DNA from: Necropsobacter rosorum
GTDB taxonomy: Bacteria > Pseudomonadota > Gammaproteobacteria > Enterobacterales > Pasteurellaceae
Length of the DNA stretch: 64,000 nt
Reading direction: 5' to 3'
Assembly: GCA_000751835.1 (NCBI GenBank)
Contig: CCMQ01000004.1
Location: 91,796-155,795, forward strand
Below the pieces are notes generated by a model. That model did not search any database. It saw only the letters and a program-made list of their open reading frames with translations, and had not been told where the DNA came from. The position numbers and the translations under genes are program-made. The stretch's first letter is position 1, and each line of letters starts with the position of its first letter. Positions 1-7,815 of the stretch are shown here, piece after piece.

Positions 1-218
1 CGATTCTGTTCAAAGGGATCCGGCAGACCGACGCTCAAACAGTTCTGACGGAAAATAACCAAGTCGGTTTGTGAAGTATAAGGCAGCACATAAACAATGG
101 GCTGTGCGGTGTTCAGTTTTAACTCTTCGATGGGATGATGGGGAATCGGGTTGTCTTTCACCAACAAAGACAAAGGTAATTCAAGTAATTTTCTGTATAA
201 ATTAAGCACACCGGGCAT
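1..218 (-). CDS. plsB: Glycerol-3-phosphate acyltransferase PlsB, 5' fragment
   Basis: Reading the minus strand from the ATG at 216-218 gives about 72 residues that begin [16 protein letters not shown] and include [12 protein letters not shown]. From memory this resembles the N-terminus of Pasteurellaceae PlsB, the inner-membrane enzyme that acylates glycerol 3-phosphate in the first step of phospholipid synthesis. The gene runs off the left edge, so its catalytic motifs cannot be seen. It is divergent from lexA, an arrangement expected in this family. The identification rests on the N-terminus and the neighbour only. Confidence 0.8.
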   Translation of the reverse strand, partial: MPGVLNLYRKLLELPLSLLVKDNPIPHHPIEELKLNTAQPIVYVLPYTSQTDLVIFRQNCLSVGLPDPFEQN

Positions 219-327
219 ATAAATTCCATTAATTGATTAATAGGTTGCAAATTTAACGCATTTTAGCATAAAAACAGTATATTTCTTTTAGGTAGATCAC
301 AAAAGAAAGATTGCAACGATTGCCATT

Positions 328-364
328 CTGTATATAATACCAGTTGTCATGTATATAAAAACAG
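328..364 (+). promoter_or_regulatory. Two tandem LexA (SOS) boxes upstream of lexA
   Basis: Box 1 (328-343) is CTGT-N8-CCAG and box 2 (349-364) is ATGT-N8-ACAG. Each differs by one base from the gamma-proteobacterial LexA operator CTGT-N8-ACAG, and both spacers are AT-rich. They lie 11-47 bases before the lexA start. Two operators in front of lexA allow autorepression, as known in E. coli. The ribosome binding site GGGGGAGA overlaps the end of box 2. Confidence 0.85.
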
Positions 365-374
365 GGGGAGAACT

Positions 375-1007
375 ATGGCATTCACGAAAGCACTTACCGC
401 ACGCCAGCAAGAAGTTTATGATCTGCTAAAACGCCATTTGGAAACCACCGGTATGCCGCCTACCCGCGCGGAAATTTCAAAAGAGCTGGGATTCCGCTCA
501 CCGAATGCGGCGGAAGAGCATTTGAAAGCATTGGCCAGAAAAGGGGTGATCGAGATTATCTCCGGCGCCTCGCGCGGTATCCGGTTACTGGCTAACGAAG
601 ATGAAAACGAAGAAGAGGGATTACCGCTGATCGGGCGCGTCGCCGCGGGCGCACCGATTCTCGCCGAACAGCATATCGAAGGCACTTACCGGGTCGATGC
701 CAATATGTTTAAACCGCAGGCGGATTTTCTACTGAAAGTCTATGGTCAGTCGATGAAAAACATCGGCATTCTGGACGGTGATTTACTTGCCGTACACAGC
801 ACCAAAGATGTGCGCAACGGTCAGGTTATCGTCGCCCGCATTGAAGATGAAGTGACGGTAAAACGTCTGGAGCGGAAGGGTTCAATCATTTACCTGCACG
901 CCGAAAACGAAGAATTCGAACCGATTGTCGTTGATCTAAACCAGCAGGCGGATTTTGAAATTGAAGGCATTGCGGTGGGCATTATCCGCAATAACGCCTG
1001 GATGTAA
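375..1007 (+). CDS. lexA: LexA, SOS response repressor and self-cleaving protease
   Basis: This 210-residue protein has the normal LexA length. An N-terminal winged helix (about residues 1-70) is followed by a linker and a C-terminal S24 peptidase domain. The self-cleavage bond is Ala91-Gly92 in RVAAGAPI, the nucleophile is Ser126 in YGQSMKN and the general base is Lys163 in EVTVKRL. LexA represses DNA-damage genes and cleaves itself when RecA filaments form. It sits 11 bases after two SOS boxes with a GGGGGAGA ribosome binding site, so it should be autoregulated. It is divergent from plsB and monocistronic as far as can be seen. Confidence 0.97.
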   Translation: MAFTKALTARQQEVYDLLKRHLETTGMPPTRAEISKELGFRSPNAAEEHLKALARKGVIEIISGASRGIRLLANEDENEEEGLPLIGRVAAGAPILAEQHIEGTYRVDANMFKPQADFLLKVYGQSMKNIGILDGDLLAVHSTKDVRNGQVIVARIEDEVTVKRLERKGSIIYLHAENEEFEPIVVDLNQQADFEIEGIAVGIIRNNAWM

Positions 1008-1016
1008 GCCCTTCAG

Positions 1017-1060
1017 ATTATCGGCACGCCTTTATGCCCTCCGGCAAGCCGGCCGATAAT
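1017..1060 (+). terminator. Hairpin downstream of lexA, possible terminator
   Basis: ATTATCGGC (1017-1025) pairs perfectly with GCCGATAAT (1052-1060), and GCC/GGC pairing is possible inside the loop. It begins ten bases after the lexA stop codon. No clear T-run follows, so a factor-independent terminator is only possible. The rest of the 243-base lexA-rpsF gap holds the rpsF promoter and leader. Confidence 0.45.
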
Positions 1061-1123
1061 CGCTTGGTTCGTACTACTTGTACCTACCGTCGGCGGCATA
1101 CTCGTCGCATACCAATATTCCCC

Positions 1124-1152
1124 TTGCCCTTTATCCGCGTTGTCTGTATAAT
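1124..1152 (+). promoter_or_regulatory. Sigma-70 promoter for the rpsF operon
   Basis: TTGCCC (1124-1129) and a perfect TATAAT (1147-1152) are separated by 17 bases, the optimal spacing. The promoter lies about 100 bases before rpsF, leaving a leader of roughly 90 bases that contains the candidate S6:S18 structure. It is the best sigma-70 match in this intergenic region. Confidence 0.75.
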
Positions 1153-1212
1153 CGCACGCCTTACAGTCATATTCAATTTTCGTTCCTTGCTTCCGCAAGA
1201 TTGGTGACTGGT

Positions 1213-1242
1213 CTTACCGTCGGAGGCTGATTAACCCGTAAG
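1213..1242 (+). promoter_or_regulatory. Candidate S6:S18 autoregulatory leader hairpin of rpsF
   Basis: CTTAC (1213-1217) can pair with GTAAG (1238-1242), and a CCG-type sequence lies next to the stem (ACCGTCGG). In many bacteria the rpsF leader holds a hairpin with a conserved CCG element that binds the S6:S18 complex and represses the operon. Position, operon content and the CCG element fit, but the full consensus was not compared. Confidence 0.5.
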
Positions 1243-1250
1243 GAGCAGTA

Positions 1251-1628
1251 ATGCGTCACTACGAAATCGTGTTTATGGTTCACCCGGACCAAAGCGAACA
1301 AGTACCGGGCATGATTGAACGCTACACAGGTTCTGTAAAAGAAGCCGGCGGTCAAATCCATCGCCTAGAAGATTGGGGTCGCCGTCAGTTAGCTTACCCA
1401 ATCAACAAATTACATAAAGCACATTATGTGCTGATGAATGTAGAAGCGCCTCAAGAAGTCATCGACGAGCTAGAAACAACTTTCCGTTACAACGACGCAG
1501 TTCTTCGTAACGTAATTATTCGTACTAAGCACGCCGTAACAGAAGCGTCCCCAATGGTTAAAGCGCGTGATGAACGTAAAGCTTTAGCTGAAGTTGAAAA
1601 CAACGATTTTGAGGATGCTGAAGAGTAA
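1251..1628 (+). CDS. rpsF: 30S ribosomal protein S6
   Basis: This 125-residue protein begins [18 protein letters not shown], the standard S6 start, and has the [16 protein letters not shown] segment typical of the family. S6 binds the central domain of 16S rRNA as a heterodimer with S18, which is encoded two genes downstream. The C-terminus is acidic ([10 protein letters not shown]), as in gamma-proteobacterial S6, whose tail is glutamylated in E. coli. The ribosome binding site is AAGGAG eight bases before the ATG. It is the first gene of rpsF-priB-rpsR-rplI, and its 3' end overlaps priB. Confidence 0.98.
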   Translation: MRHYEIVFMVHPDQSEQVPGMIERYTGSVKEAGGQIHRLEDWGRRQLAYPINKLHKAHYVLMNVEAPQEVIDELETTFRYNDAVLRNVIIRTKHAVTEASPMVKARDERKALAEVENNDFEDAEE

Positions 1629-1941
1629 TTTGACCATTCACAACCGTTTATCATTAATCGGACAAGTTGCCGATTTTCCTAAACGGACAACCAGCCCTAA
1701 CGGCGTCGAGCACTGTCGCTTTTATCTGGAACATCGTTCCGAACAGCAGGAAGCAGGATTGGCGCGCCGAGCATGGTGTAAAATGCCGGTTCAGATTAGC
1801 GGCGGGCAATTAATGGAAAAAACTCAAAGCATTACGGTCGGCAGCAAATTACTGGTAACGGGGTTTATTACCTCACATAAATCGGCAAACGGTTTAAGCC
1901 AGATTGTATTGCATGCCGAGCAAATCGAATTTATAGATTAG
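1615..1941 (+). CDS. priB: Primosomal replication protein N (PriB)
   Basis: PriB is a single-stranded-DNA-binding OB-fold protein that stabilises PriA on stalled forks during replication restart. The 108-residue product starts [16 protein letters not shown] and contains [13 protein letters not shown] and the C-terminal [11 protein letters not shown] typical of Pasteurellaceae PriB. I chose the ATG at 1615, because the start at 1594 adds seven residues absent from relatives as I remember them. This start lies inside rpsF with a 14-base overlap, which suggests translational coupling. The setting between rpsF and rpsR is conserved across gamma-proteobacteria. Confidence 0.95.
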   Translation: MLKSNLTIHNRLSLIGQVADFPKRTTSPNGVEHCRFYLEHRSEQQEAGLARRAWCKMPVQISGGQLMEKTQSITVGSKLLVTGFITSHKSANGLSQIVLHAEQIEFID

Positions 1942-2181
<240 letters not shown>

Positions 2182-2199
2182 GCAAGAGAGGATACGGTA

Positions 2200-2649
2200 A
2201 TGCAAGTAATTCTTTTAGATAAAATCGTTCACCTCGGTAACGTAGGTGATCAAGTGAACGTTAAACCGGGTTATGCGCGTAACTTCTTAATTCCGCAAGG
2301 AAAAGCGGTTATGGCAACCAAAGCTAACGTTGAACACTTTGAAGCGCGTCGCGCCGAATTAGAAGCCAAAGTTGCAGAAGAACTTGCTGCGGCACAGGCT
2401 CGCGCGGCGAAGTTAACCGAACTGGCAACTGTGACTATCGCCTCCAAAGCCGGTGATGAAGGCCGTTTATTCGGTTCGATCACAACTCGCGATGTGGCGG
2501 AAGCAGTAACAGCGGCAGGTGTTGAAGTGGCGAAAAGCGAAGTTCGCCTGTCAACCGGCCCGATTCGGACAACCGGTGAGCACGAAGTGCGCTTCCAGCT
2601 GCACGGTGAAGTATTCGCAACATTAAACGTCATCGTTGTTGGTGAATGA
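2200..2649 (+). CDS. rplI: 50S ribosomal protein L9
   Basis: The 149-residue product begins [20 protein letters not shown] and continues [14 protein letters not shown], the L9 N-terminal signature that binds 23S rRNA near the L1 stalk. A long central helix (about residues 45-75, rich in Ala and Glu) connects to the C-terminal domain, as in all L9 proteins. It is the last gene of the rpsF operon and is followed by a strong terminator. A GAGAGGA ribosome binding site precedes the ATG. Confidence 0.98.
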   Translation: MQVILLDKIVHLGNVGDQVNVKPGYARNFLIPQGKAVMATKANVEHFEARRAELEAKVAEELAAAQARAAKLTELATVTIASKAGDEGRLFGSITTRDVAEAVTAAGVEVAKSEVRLSTGPIRTTGEHEVRFQLHGEVFATLNVIVVGE

Positions 2650-2667
2650 TTCCCTGTCATACTGATA

Positions 2668-2696
2668 AAACCCGGTATTTTGCCGGGTTTTTGTTT
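2668..2696 (+). terminator. Rho-independent terminator of the rpsF-rplI operon
   Basis: AAACCCGG and CCGGGTTT form an eight-base-pair stem around a short TATTTTG loop, followed by TTG and more T residues. It starts about 20 bases after the rplI stop and separates the ribosomal operon from rnr. Confidence 0.9.
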
Positions 2697-2779
2697 CTCA
2701 TGAGATAACATTCTTTCCTTGCTTTCCCCTGTTCGGGGTGTCAAACTTACACTACTTTATTCCACACAAGGGAATTTCT

Positions 2780-5170
2780 ATGGCTCGCAAAACGACAAAA
2801 AAAACCACCGCACTTCATGATCCGAATTATCAGCAGGAACTGGAAAAATACGGCAATCCGATTCCCAGCCGGGAATTTATTTTAAGCATTATCCGCGACC
2901 ATAACGCACCAATGTCGAAAGAAGAAATTCTGGCCTCACTCGACATTCACAACGACGCGCAACAGGAAGGCATGCGCCGGCGGTTACGAGCGATGGAAAA
3001 CGACGGTCAGCTGGTTTTCACCAAACGCAGCCGTTATGCTCTGCCGGAAAAACTGGATCTGCTAAAAGGCACGGTTATCGGCCATCGTGAGGGCTACGGT
3101 TTTTTACAGGTGGAAGGAGCGAAATCCGACTGGTTTATTCCCAACGGACAAATGCAGCGCGTAATGCACGGCGATTATGTGCTGGCACAGCCGAACGGGT
3201 TTGATCGCAAAGGGCGTCCCGAAGTGCGCGTTGTACGGGTGCTGGAAAACCGTAAAAAACAGCTCGTCGGCCGCTTCTTTTTAGAAGAAGGCATCGGTTA
3301 TGTGGTGCCTGACGACAGCCGCGTCAACCGCGATATTTTAATCCCCGACGAACACCGCAAAGGCGCCCGCATGGGGCAGGTGGTGGTGGTCGAGCTGAAA
3401 CCGCGCACCGCATCCTTTACCCGCCCGGTCGGCATAATCAAAGAAATTCTGGGCGAAAATATGGCAAAGGGCATGGAAACCGAAATCGCCATTCGCAATC
3501 ATGATATTCCCCACGTTTTCCCAAGTGCGGTGCAAAAACAGAGTAAAAAATTCACACAAGAGGTGCCGGAAGAAGCGAAACAGCATCGGGCGGATTTACG
3601 TCATTTGCCGTTAGTGACCATTGACGGCGAAGACGCGCGCGATTTTGACGATGCCGTATATTGTGAGAAAAAACGCGGCGGCGGTTGGACGCTCTGGGTG
3701 GCGATTGCCGATGTCAGCTATTATGTCCGTCCGCGCAGCGCACTGGATACGGAAGCCTATAACCGCGGCAATTCGGTATATTTTCCCAATCGCGTAGTGC
3801 CCATGCTGCCGGAGATTCTGTCCAACGGCTTATGCTCGCTGAACCCGCAGGTTGACCGCCTCTGTATGGTGTGCGAGTTAACCTTATCGGCAAAAGGCAA
3901 AATGACCGGTTATCGTTTCTATGAAGCGGTGATGAATTCACACGCCCGCCTCACTTATACCAAGGTGGCGCGCATTCTGGACGGCGACGAAACATTATGC
4001 CAGCGCTATCAGGCGCTGGTGCCTCACCTACAGGCGCTGCATGCTATGTATCAGGCGTTGATTAACGCCCGTCATCAGCGTGGTGCCATTGATTTTGAAA
4101 CCATTGAGAGCAAATTCGTATTCAATGCCATGGGGCGTATCGAACGCATCGAGCCGGTAGTACGCAACGAAGCGCACAAAATCATCGAAGAATGTATGAT
4201 TCTTGCCAATATCGCGGCGGCGAACTTTATGCAGCGCCACGACGAACCGGCACTTTACCGTATCCACGCCGGGCCGAGCGAAGAAAAACTGCTCGCATTC
4301 CGCGCGTTTTTAAATGAATGCGGTTTAACCTTGGGCGGCGATAAAAAACCGACCACCGCCGATTACGCCAAATTGCTGGAAACCGTGCGCGAACGGCCGG
4401 ATCACGAACTGATCCAAACTATGCTGCTGCGCTCGCTGAGCCAAGCGGTATATGATCCCGACAATATCGGTCACTTCGGTCTGGCATTGGAAGAATATGC
4501 CCATTTCACCTCGCCGATCCGGCGTTATCCTGATCTCACGTTGCACCGCGGCATCAAATACCTGCTTGCCAAACAGCAAGGTTCGAAACGCAAAACCACT
4601 AACGGCGGCGGTTACCATTATTCCGCCGATGAGATGGCGATTCTGGGCGAACACTGTTCCATGACCGAGCGCCGCGCCGACGACGCGACCCGCGATGTCG
4701 CCGATTGGCTGAAATGCGAATATATGCAGGATCATGTCGGCGAAGTATTCGACGGTGTGATCTCCTCAGTGACCGGTTTCGGGTTCTTTGTTCGTCTCAA
4801 TGATCTGTTTATCGACGGCTTGGTGCACATTTCGACCTTAGACAATGATTATTATCAGTTTGAGCCGGGAAAACAGCAGCTTATCGGCGAAAACAGCGGC
4901 ATGGTTTACCGTCTGGGCGACAGTGTCAGCATCCGCGTCGAGGCAGTCAGTCTGGAACAGCGTCAGGTGGATTTCGCCTTGGTTTCCAGCAACCGCAAGC
5001 CGCTGCGCGCCGGCAAAACGGCAAGAGAAAAAACCAAGCAAACGTTGCGTTATGCCGACAGTATCAAAAAACAGAAAAGCAAGGCAAAATCAGAGCGGAA
5101 AAGTACTAAAAAAACCGGCACCAAGAAAAAAAGTGCGGTAAAAAAATCAACTGTTTCCGGCCGCAAATAA
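2780..5170 (+). CDS. rnr: Ribonuclease R (3'-5' exoribonuclease)
   Basis: RNase R degrades structured RNA processively and helps clear defective rRNA and tmRNA-tagged messages. The 796-residue product has an N-terminal winged helix ([25 protein letters not shown]), cold-shock domains, the RNB catalytic core with [12 protein letters not shown] holding the metal-binding aspartates, an S1 domain ([21 protein letters not shown]) and a Lys-rich tail. I chose the ATG at 2780, which has a CAAGGGA ribosome binding site; a GTG at 2738 would add 14 unconserved residues. Uptake signals occur inside the gene (for example 2807-2815 and 5131-5139). rlmB follows, an order also seen in other gamma-proteobacteria. 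Confidence 0.96.
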   Translation: MARKTTKKTTALHDPNYQQELEKYGNPIPSREFILSIIRDHNAPMSKEEILASLDIHNDAQQEGMRRRLRAMENDGQLVFTKRSRYALPEKLDLLKGTVIGHREGYGFLQVEGAKSDWFIPNGQMQRVMHGDYVLAQPNGFDRKGRPEVRVVRVLENRKKQLVGRFFLEEGIGYVVPDDSRVNRDILIPDEHRKGARMGQVVVVELKPRTASFTRPVGIIKEILGENMAKGMETEIAIRNHDIPHVFPSAVQKQSKKFTQEVPEEAKQHRADLRHLPLVTIDGEDARDFDDAVYCEKKRGGGWTLWVAIADVSYYVRPRSALDTEAYNRGNSVYFPNRVVPMLPEILSNGLCSLNPQVDRLCMVCELTLSAKGKMTGYRFYEAVMNSHARLTYTKVARILDGDETLCQRYQALVPHLQALHAMYQALINARHQRGAIDFETIESKFVFNAMGRIERIEPVVRNEAHKIIEECMILANIAAANFMQRHDEPALYRIHAGPSEEKLLAFRAFLNECGLTLGGDKKPTTADYAKLLETVRERPDHELIQTMLLRSLSQAVYDPDNIGHFGLALEEYAHFTSPIRRYPDLTLHRGIKYLLAKQQGSKRKTTNGGGYHYSADEMAILGEHCSMTERRADDATRDVADWLKCEYMQDHVGEVFDGVISSVTGFGFFVRLNDLFIDGLVHISTLDNDYYQFEPGKQQLIGENSGMVYRLGDSVSIRVEAVSLEQRQVDFALVSSNRKPLRAGKTAREKTKQTLRYADSIKKQKSKAKSERKSTKKTGTKKKSAVKKSTVSGRK

Positions 5171-5190
5171 AGTTGTTATCGAAAGGCTAC

Positions 5191-5218
5191 GGGCGGTGCG
5201 CATCACCGCCCATTATTT
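5191..5218 (+). terminator. Terminator hairpin after rnr
   Basis: GGGCGGTG (5191-5198) pairs with CACCGCCC (5204-5211) across a five-base loop and is followed by ATTATTTTAA. The T-run is interrupted, so it may be a partial terminator or attenuator between rnr and rlmB, which lie 83 bases apart. Confidence 0.65.
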
Positions 5219-5253
5219 TAATCATTTAAGCTCAATAATAATCAAGGAAAACT

Positions 5254-5994
5254 ATGTCTGAAAATATTTACGGCATCCATGCCGTCAACGCCTTCCTCGC
5301 CAATGCGCCCGAGCGTTTGATTGAAGTGTATGTGCTGAAAGGCCGAGAAGACAAACGCCTGCAACCGGTGGTTGAGGCGCTTCACCGCTTCGGTATCGCA
5401 ATACAGTTCGTCAACCGAGACACGCTGGATAAAAAAGCCGCCGGCGAAGTGCATCAGGGCATTATCGCCCGCATACAGGCGGCAAAAGAGCTGAACGAAC
5501 ATGATCTGGACAATATTCTGCACAACAACCGCACGCCGTTATTATTGGTGCTGGACGGCGTCACCGACCCGCACAATCTGGGCGCCTGCCTGCGTACCGC
5601 CGATGCGGCGGGGGTGTGCGCCGTTATTGTGCCGAAAGACAAATCCGCGCAACTGACGGCGACCGCGCGCAAAGTCGCCTGCGGTGCGGCGGAAGTCGTC
5701 CCGCTGATCCGCGTGACCAACCTCGCGCGCACCTTACGGGATCTGCAGCAAAAGCATAATATCTGGGTGGTCGGCACGGCCGGCGAGGCGACGGCAACGC
5801 TGTATCAAAGCAAACTGAACGGCCCGCTGGCGCTGGTTATGGGCGCAGAGGGCGACGGTATGCGCCGACTGACGCGCGAAACCTGCGATCAGTTGGTTAG
5901 CATTCCAATGGCAGGTTCGGTATCCTCACTGAATGTGTCCGTCGCCACCGGCGTGTGCCTGTTCGAAATCGTCAGACAGCGCACCAGTTTCTGA
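5254..5994 (+). CDS. rlmB: 23S rRNA (guanosine-2'-O-)-methyltransferase RlmB
   Basis: RlmB methylates the ribose of G2251 in the peptidyl-transferase P-loop of 23S rRNA. The 246-residue protein has the N-terminal substrate-binding domain ([17 protein letters not shown], about 1-75) and a SpoU/TrmH SPOUT domain. The knot motifs are visible: [31 protein letters not shown] and [19 protein letters not shown]. Length equals the E. coli enzyme. It follows rnr, as in other gamma-proteobacteria, with an AAGGAAAA ribosome binding site. Confidence 0.96.
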   Translation: MSENIYGIHAVNAFLANAPERLIEVYVLKGREDKRLQPVVEALHRFGIAIQFVNRDTLDKKAAGEVHQGIIARIQAAKELNEHDLDNILHNNRTPLLLVLDGVTDPHNLGACLRTADAAGVCAVIVPKDKSAQLTATARKVACGAAEVVPLIRVTNLARTLRDLQQKHNIWVVGTAGEATATLYQSKLNGPLALVMGAEGDGMRRLTRETCDQLVSIPMAGSVSSLNVSVATGVCLFEIVRQRTSF

Positions 5995-6077
5995 TCATTT
6001 TGATCATCGCCACTTTATCAAGCACCGGGTTATTGGTAAAATTTGCCGTCATTGACACAAGATAATCAGGATTCAGT

Positions 6078-6632
6078 ATGTTACAAAAATTAATATGTTC
6101 CGCAGTGAGTTTAGTAATGTTAGGCTGCACCTGGCATGCCCGGCCGGATACTTTCCCGGCCGAATTCGCCAACGCGGATTATGTCTTGTCCGACAGCGAC
6201 GCGCAGCGCTGGGTTGCCGCCAGTCGTCAAGCGGAACAATGCGTTTACCCGAATTTAACCCGTATCCAGCAGGAACATTTTTCTAAAGAAGACGCGTATA
6301 TTCATTCGCAGTATGTCTTTTTCTACCCGCTGGAAAGCGTGATCGGCGCCGATTATGTCAAAATGATTCAGGGCGATGAAAAATCCATGGGCTATGCGCA
6401 ATATCAATACAAGAAATTCAAAGAGACCGAATTCGAACCGCTGCCCGACGCGCAATGCACCGTACTGCGCCTGAAAGCCCGCGATGATCTTGCCGTCGTC
6501 AAAGGTCAATATAAAAGCGGTATGGTGGAAGAAACCAACAGCGACGGCAGCAAAAGCAGCGACGGCGTCGCCACCAACCAGAATAAATTCTTCTTTGATA
6601 TTATCAAATGGGGCTCGGCGTTATTATTGTAA
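6078..6632 (+). CDS. Putative lipoprotein of unknown function
   Basis: The 184-residue product starts with a lipoprotein signal peptide: MLQKLI, a hydrophobic stretch and the lipobox VMLGC with the acylated Cys at residue 17. The mature part ([36 protein letters not shown]) has two further cysteines that could form a disulphide. The C-terminus is unusually hydrophobic ([10 protein letters not shown]). It resembles small Pasteurellaceae-restricted lipoproteins that I recall under the label DUF5358, a tentative link. It is a single gene ending in a paired uptake-signal terminator. Function is not known. Confidence 0.75.
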   Translation: MLQKLICSAVSLVMLGCTWHARPDTFPAEFANADYVLSDSDAQRWVAASRQAEQCVYPNLTRIQQEHFSKEDAYIHSQYVFFYPLESVIGADYVKMIQGDEKSMGYAQYQYKKFKETEFEPLPDAQCTVLRLKARDDLAVVKGQYKSGMVEETNSDGSKSSDGVATNQNKFFFDIIKWGSALLL

Positions 6633-6667
6633 GCGCTGAAATACGCGTTAAAATTTATAAAAAAATA

Positions 6668-6720
6668 ACCGCACTTTGTTTGTCAATAATAGATTTTCTA
6701 AAGTGCGGTCAAATTTTTTA
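6668..6720 (+). terminator. Inverted uptake-signal pair acting as terminator
   Basis: ACCGCACTTT (6668-6677) and AAAGTGCGGT (6700-6709) are two inverted DNA uptake signals that can pair over ten bases. The sequence CAAATTTTTTA follows. It sits between the convergent lipoprotein gene and the minus-strand cold-shock gene, so it could terminate both. Confidence 0.75.
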
Positions 6721-6793
6721 TCGTTTAAGCCCTATTTCAGCTTAGTCAGAAAAATATTCGACAAAGAGATTGAGATGGTTTTCTAATATTATC

Positions 6794-7753
6794 TTACTCT
6801 CCTAATTCCTGAAGTTTCGCCATCAAATTATCGTGTTTTAAATTACTTAATCGTTCTTCCAGAATATCAATTAAACTATTCAGAGAGATTTCTTTAACTA
6901 AAATATTATCGCTGTCTTTAATAATTTGTGTTTTTCCTTTGGTGATAATCCAAATTTGTTTATTATTGGTTGTATTCAGACTGATTTCTTTTTTATCAAT
7001 TGTAATCTGGGTTTTGTTTAATCTATTAATATAATTTTCGATTTGATCCTTTTTATAATCTTTATAAAATTCGGATAAAGTACAATCATATAAAACTTCC
7101 AACGCCTTAATTTTAAAGAAACCGTCCGCATTACCCGCTTGTTTTGCGCGCGGATATTGATAGGCATCGGTTAAACCTAACAGTTTTAAGATGGTAAAAC
7201 AATAATCCTCAAAGACATAGGGATCGGAAATAAAATCGGCATTCGTTCTGATTGTTTTCACAATATTGGCAATGGTACTTTGAAGATCAATACTGTTTTT
7301 ACTTTCCGCTTCTTTCGTTTTGCTAATATTGACTGCGGATAAAAAGCCGTCTTTACCGACCCGGATTTCAAAATAAACGACATCATCTTTAGCCAGATCT
7401 GAAAATGTCAAGCCGGAAGCAAGATTAGACTTTCTGAAATAAATATCCTGCTTTCCATCAATATTAAAAATAAATCCGGATTCTTTTTCTTGATTCAGCG
7501 TTTTAATTTTACTTTGTTGTATTCCGACCGGAAATGCAGGTATAACTTTATTGGCGAAACATCCTTCTTCAGAGACAACATTAGGTAAAAACCGTACTTC
7601 CATTCCAACTGAAAGCTGTTCAAAATTAACGTTAATCAGATCAACTTCTCTAAAATAAAAATCCTTTTCTGAGATTCCATGTATTTTATGAATAAAACCA
7701 AAGCGTTTTTCCATATTTAATGTTTTAATTTTACCTGTAATTTTCTCAGCCAT
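6794..7753 (-). CDS. Double cold-shock-domain protein with PD-(D/E)XK-like C-terminus
   Basis: The 319-residue protein is a fusion. Two cold-shock-like OB domains are visible: residues 6-71 with RNP-like KRFGFI and DFYF, and residues 81-143 with ESGFIF and DIYF. A linker leads to a domain (about 165-319) with FEDYCF (182-187), GNADGFF (207-213) and LEVLYDCT (218-225), which resembles a restriction-endonuclease fold. The candidate acidic residues are Glu182, Asp210 and Asp223, but the usual Lys after Asp223-x is Thr225. It would bind single-stranded nucleic acid and possibly cut it; this is inference. The gene is markedly more AT-rich than its neighbours, has an AGGAGA ribosome binding site and stands alone between conserved genes, which suggests acquisition. 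Confidence 0.8.
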   Translation of the reverse strand: MAEKITGKIKTLNMEKRFGFIHKIHGISEKDFYFREVDLINVNFEQLSVGMEVRFLPNVVSEEGCFANKVIPAFPVGIQQSKIKTLNQEKESGFIFNIDGKQDIYFRKSNLASGLTFSDLAKDDVVYFEIRVGKDGFLSAVNISKTKEAESKNSIDLQSTIANIVKTIRTNADFISDPYVFEDYCFTILKLLGLTDAYQYPRAKQAGNADGFFKIKALEVLYDCTLSEFYKDYKKDQIENYINRLNKTQITIDKKEISLNTTNNKQIWIITKGKTQIIKDSDNILVKEISLNSLIDILEERLSNLKHDNLMAKLQELGE

Positions 7754-7776
7754 AATATCTCCTGTTTAAAAAGAAA

Positions 7777-7806
7777 AATGGATAATAAATTAATTTATTA
7801 TCCATT
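7777..7806 (-). terminator. 30-bp perfect palindrome, terminator of purL
   Basis: Positions 7777-7806 are a perfect AT-rich palindrome with arms beginning AATGGATAATAAATT. On the minus strand it follows the purL stop by about ten bases and is trailed by TTTCTTTTT, which fits an intrinsic terminator. It lies 23 bases before the cold-shock gene, so it could also serve as an operator there. Confidence 0.65.
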
Positions 7807-7815
7807 ATATATTTA

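Noticed and set aside
1013..1198. 61-codon minus-strand frame in the lexA-rpsF gap
   Set aside because: It begins with TTG, has no ribosome binding site, and lies over the rpsF promoter and the hairpin after lexA.
2271..2744. 157-codon minus-strand frame opposite rplI
   Set aside because: It is antisense to a clear ribosomal protein gene, crosses its terminator and shows low-complexity Ala/Ser composition typical of shadow frames.
4325..4735. 136-codon minus-strand frame inside rnr
   Set aside because: It lies wholly opposite the conserved RNB domain and has no start signals or recognisable motifs.
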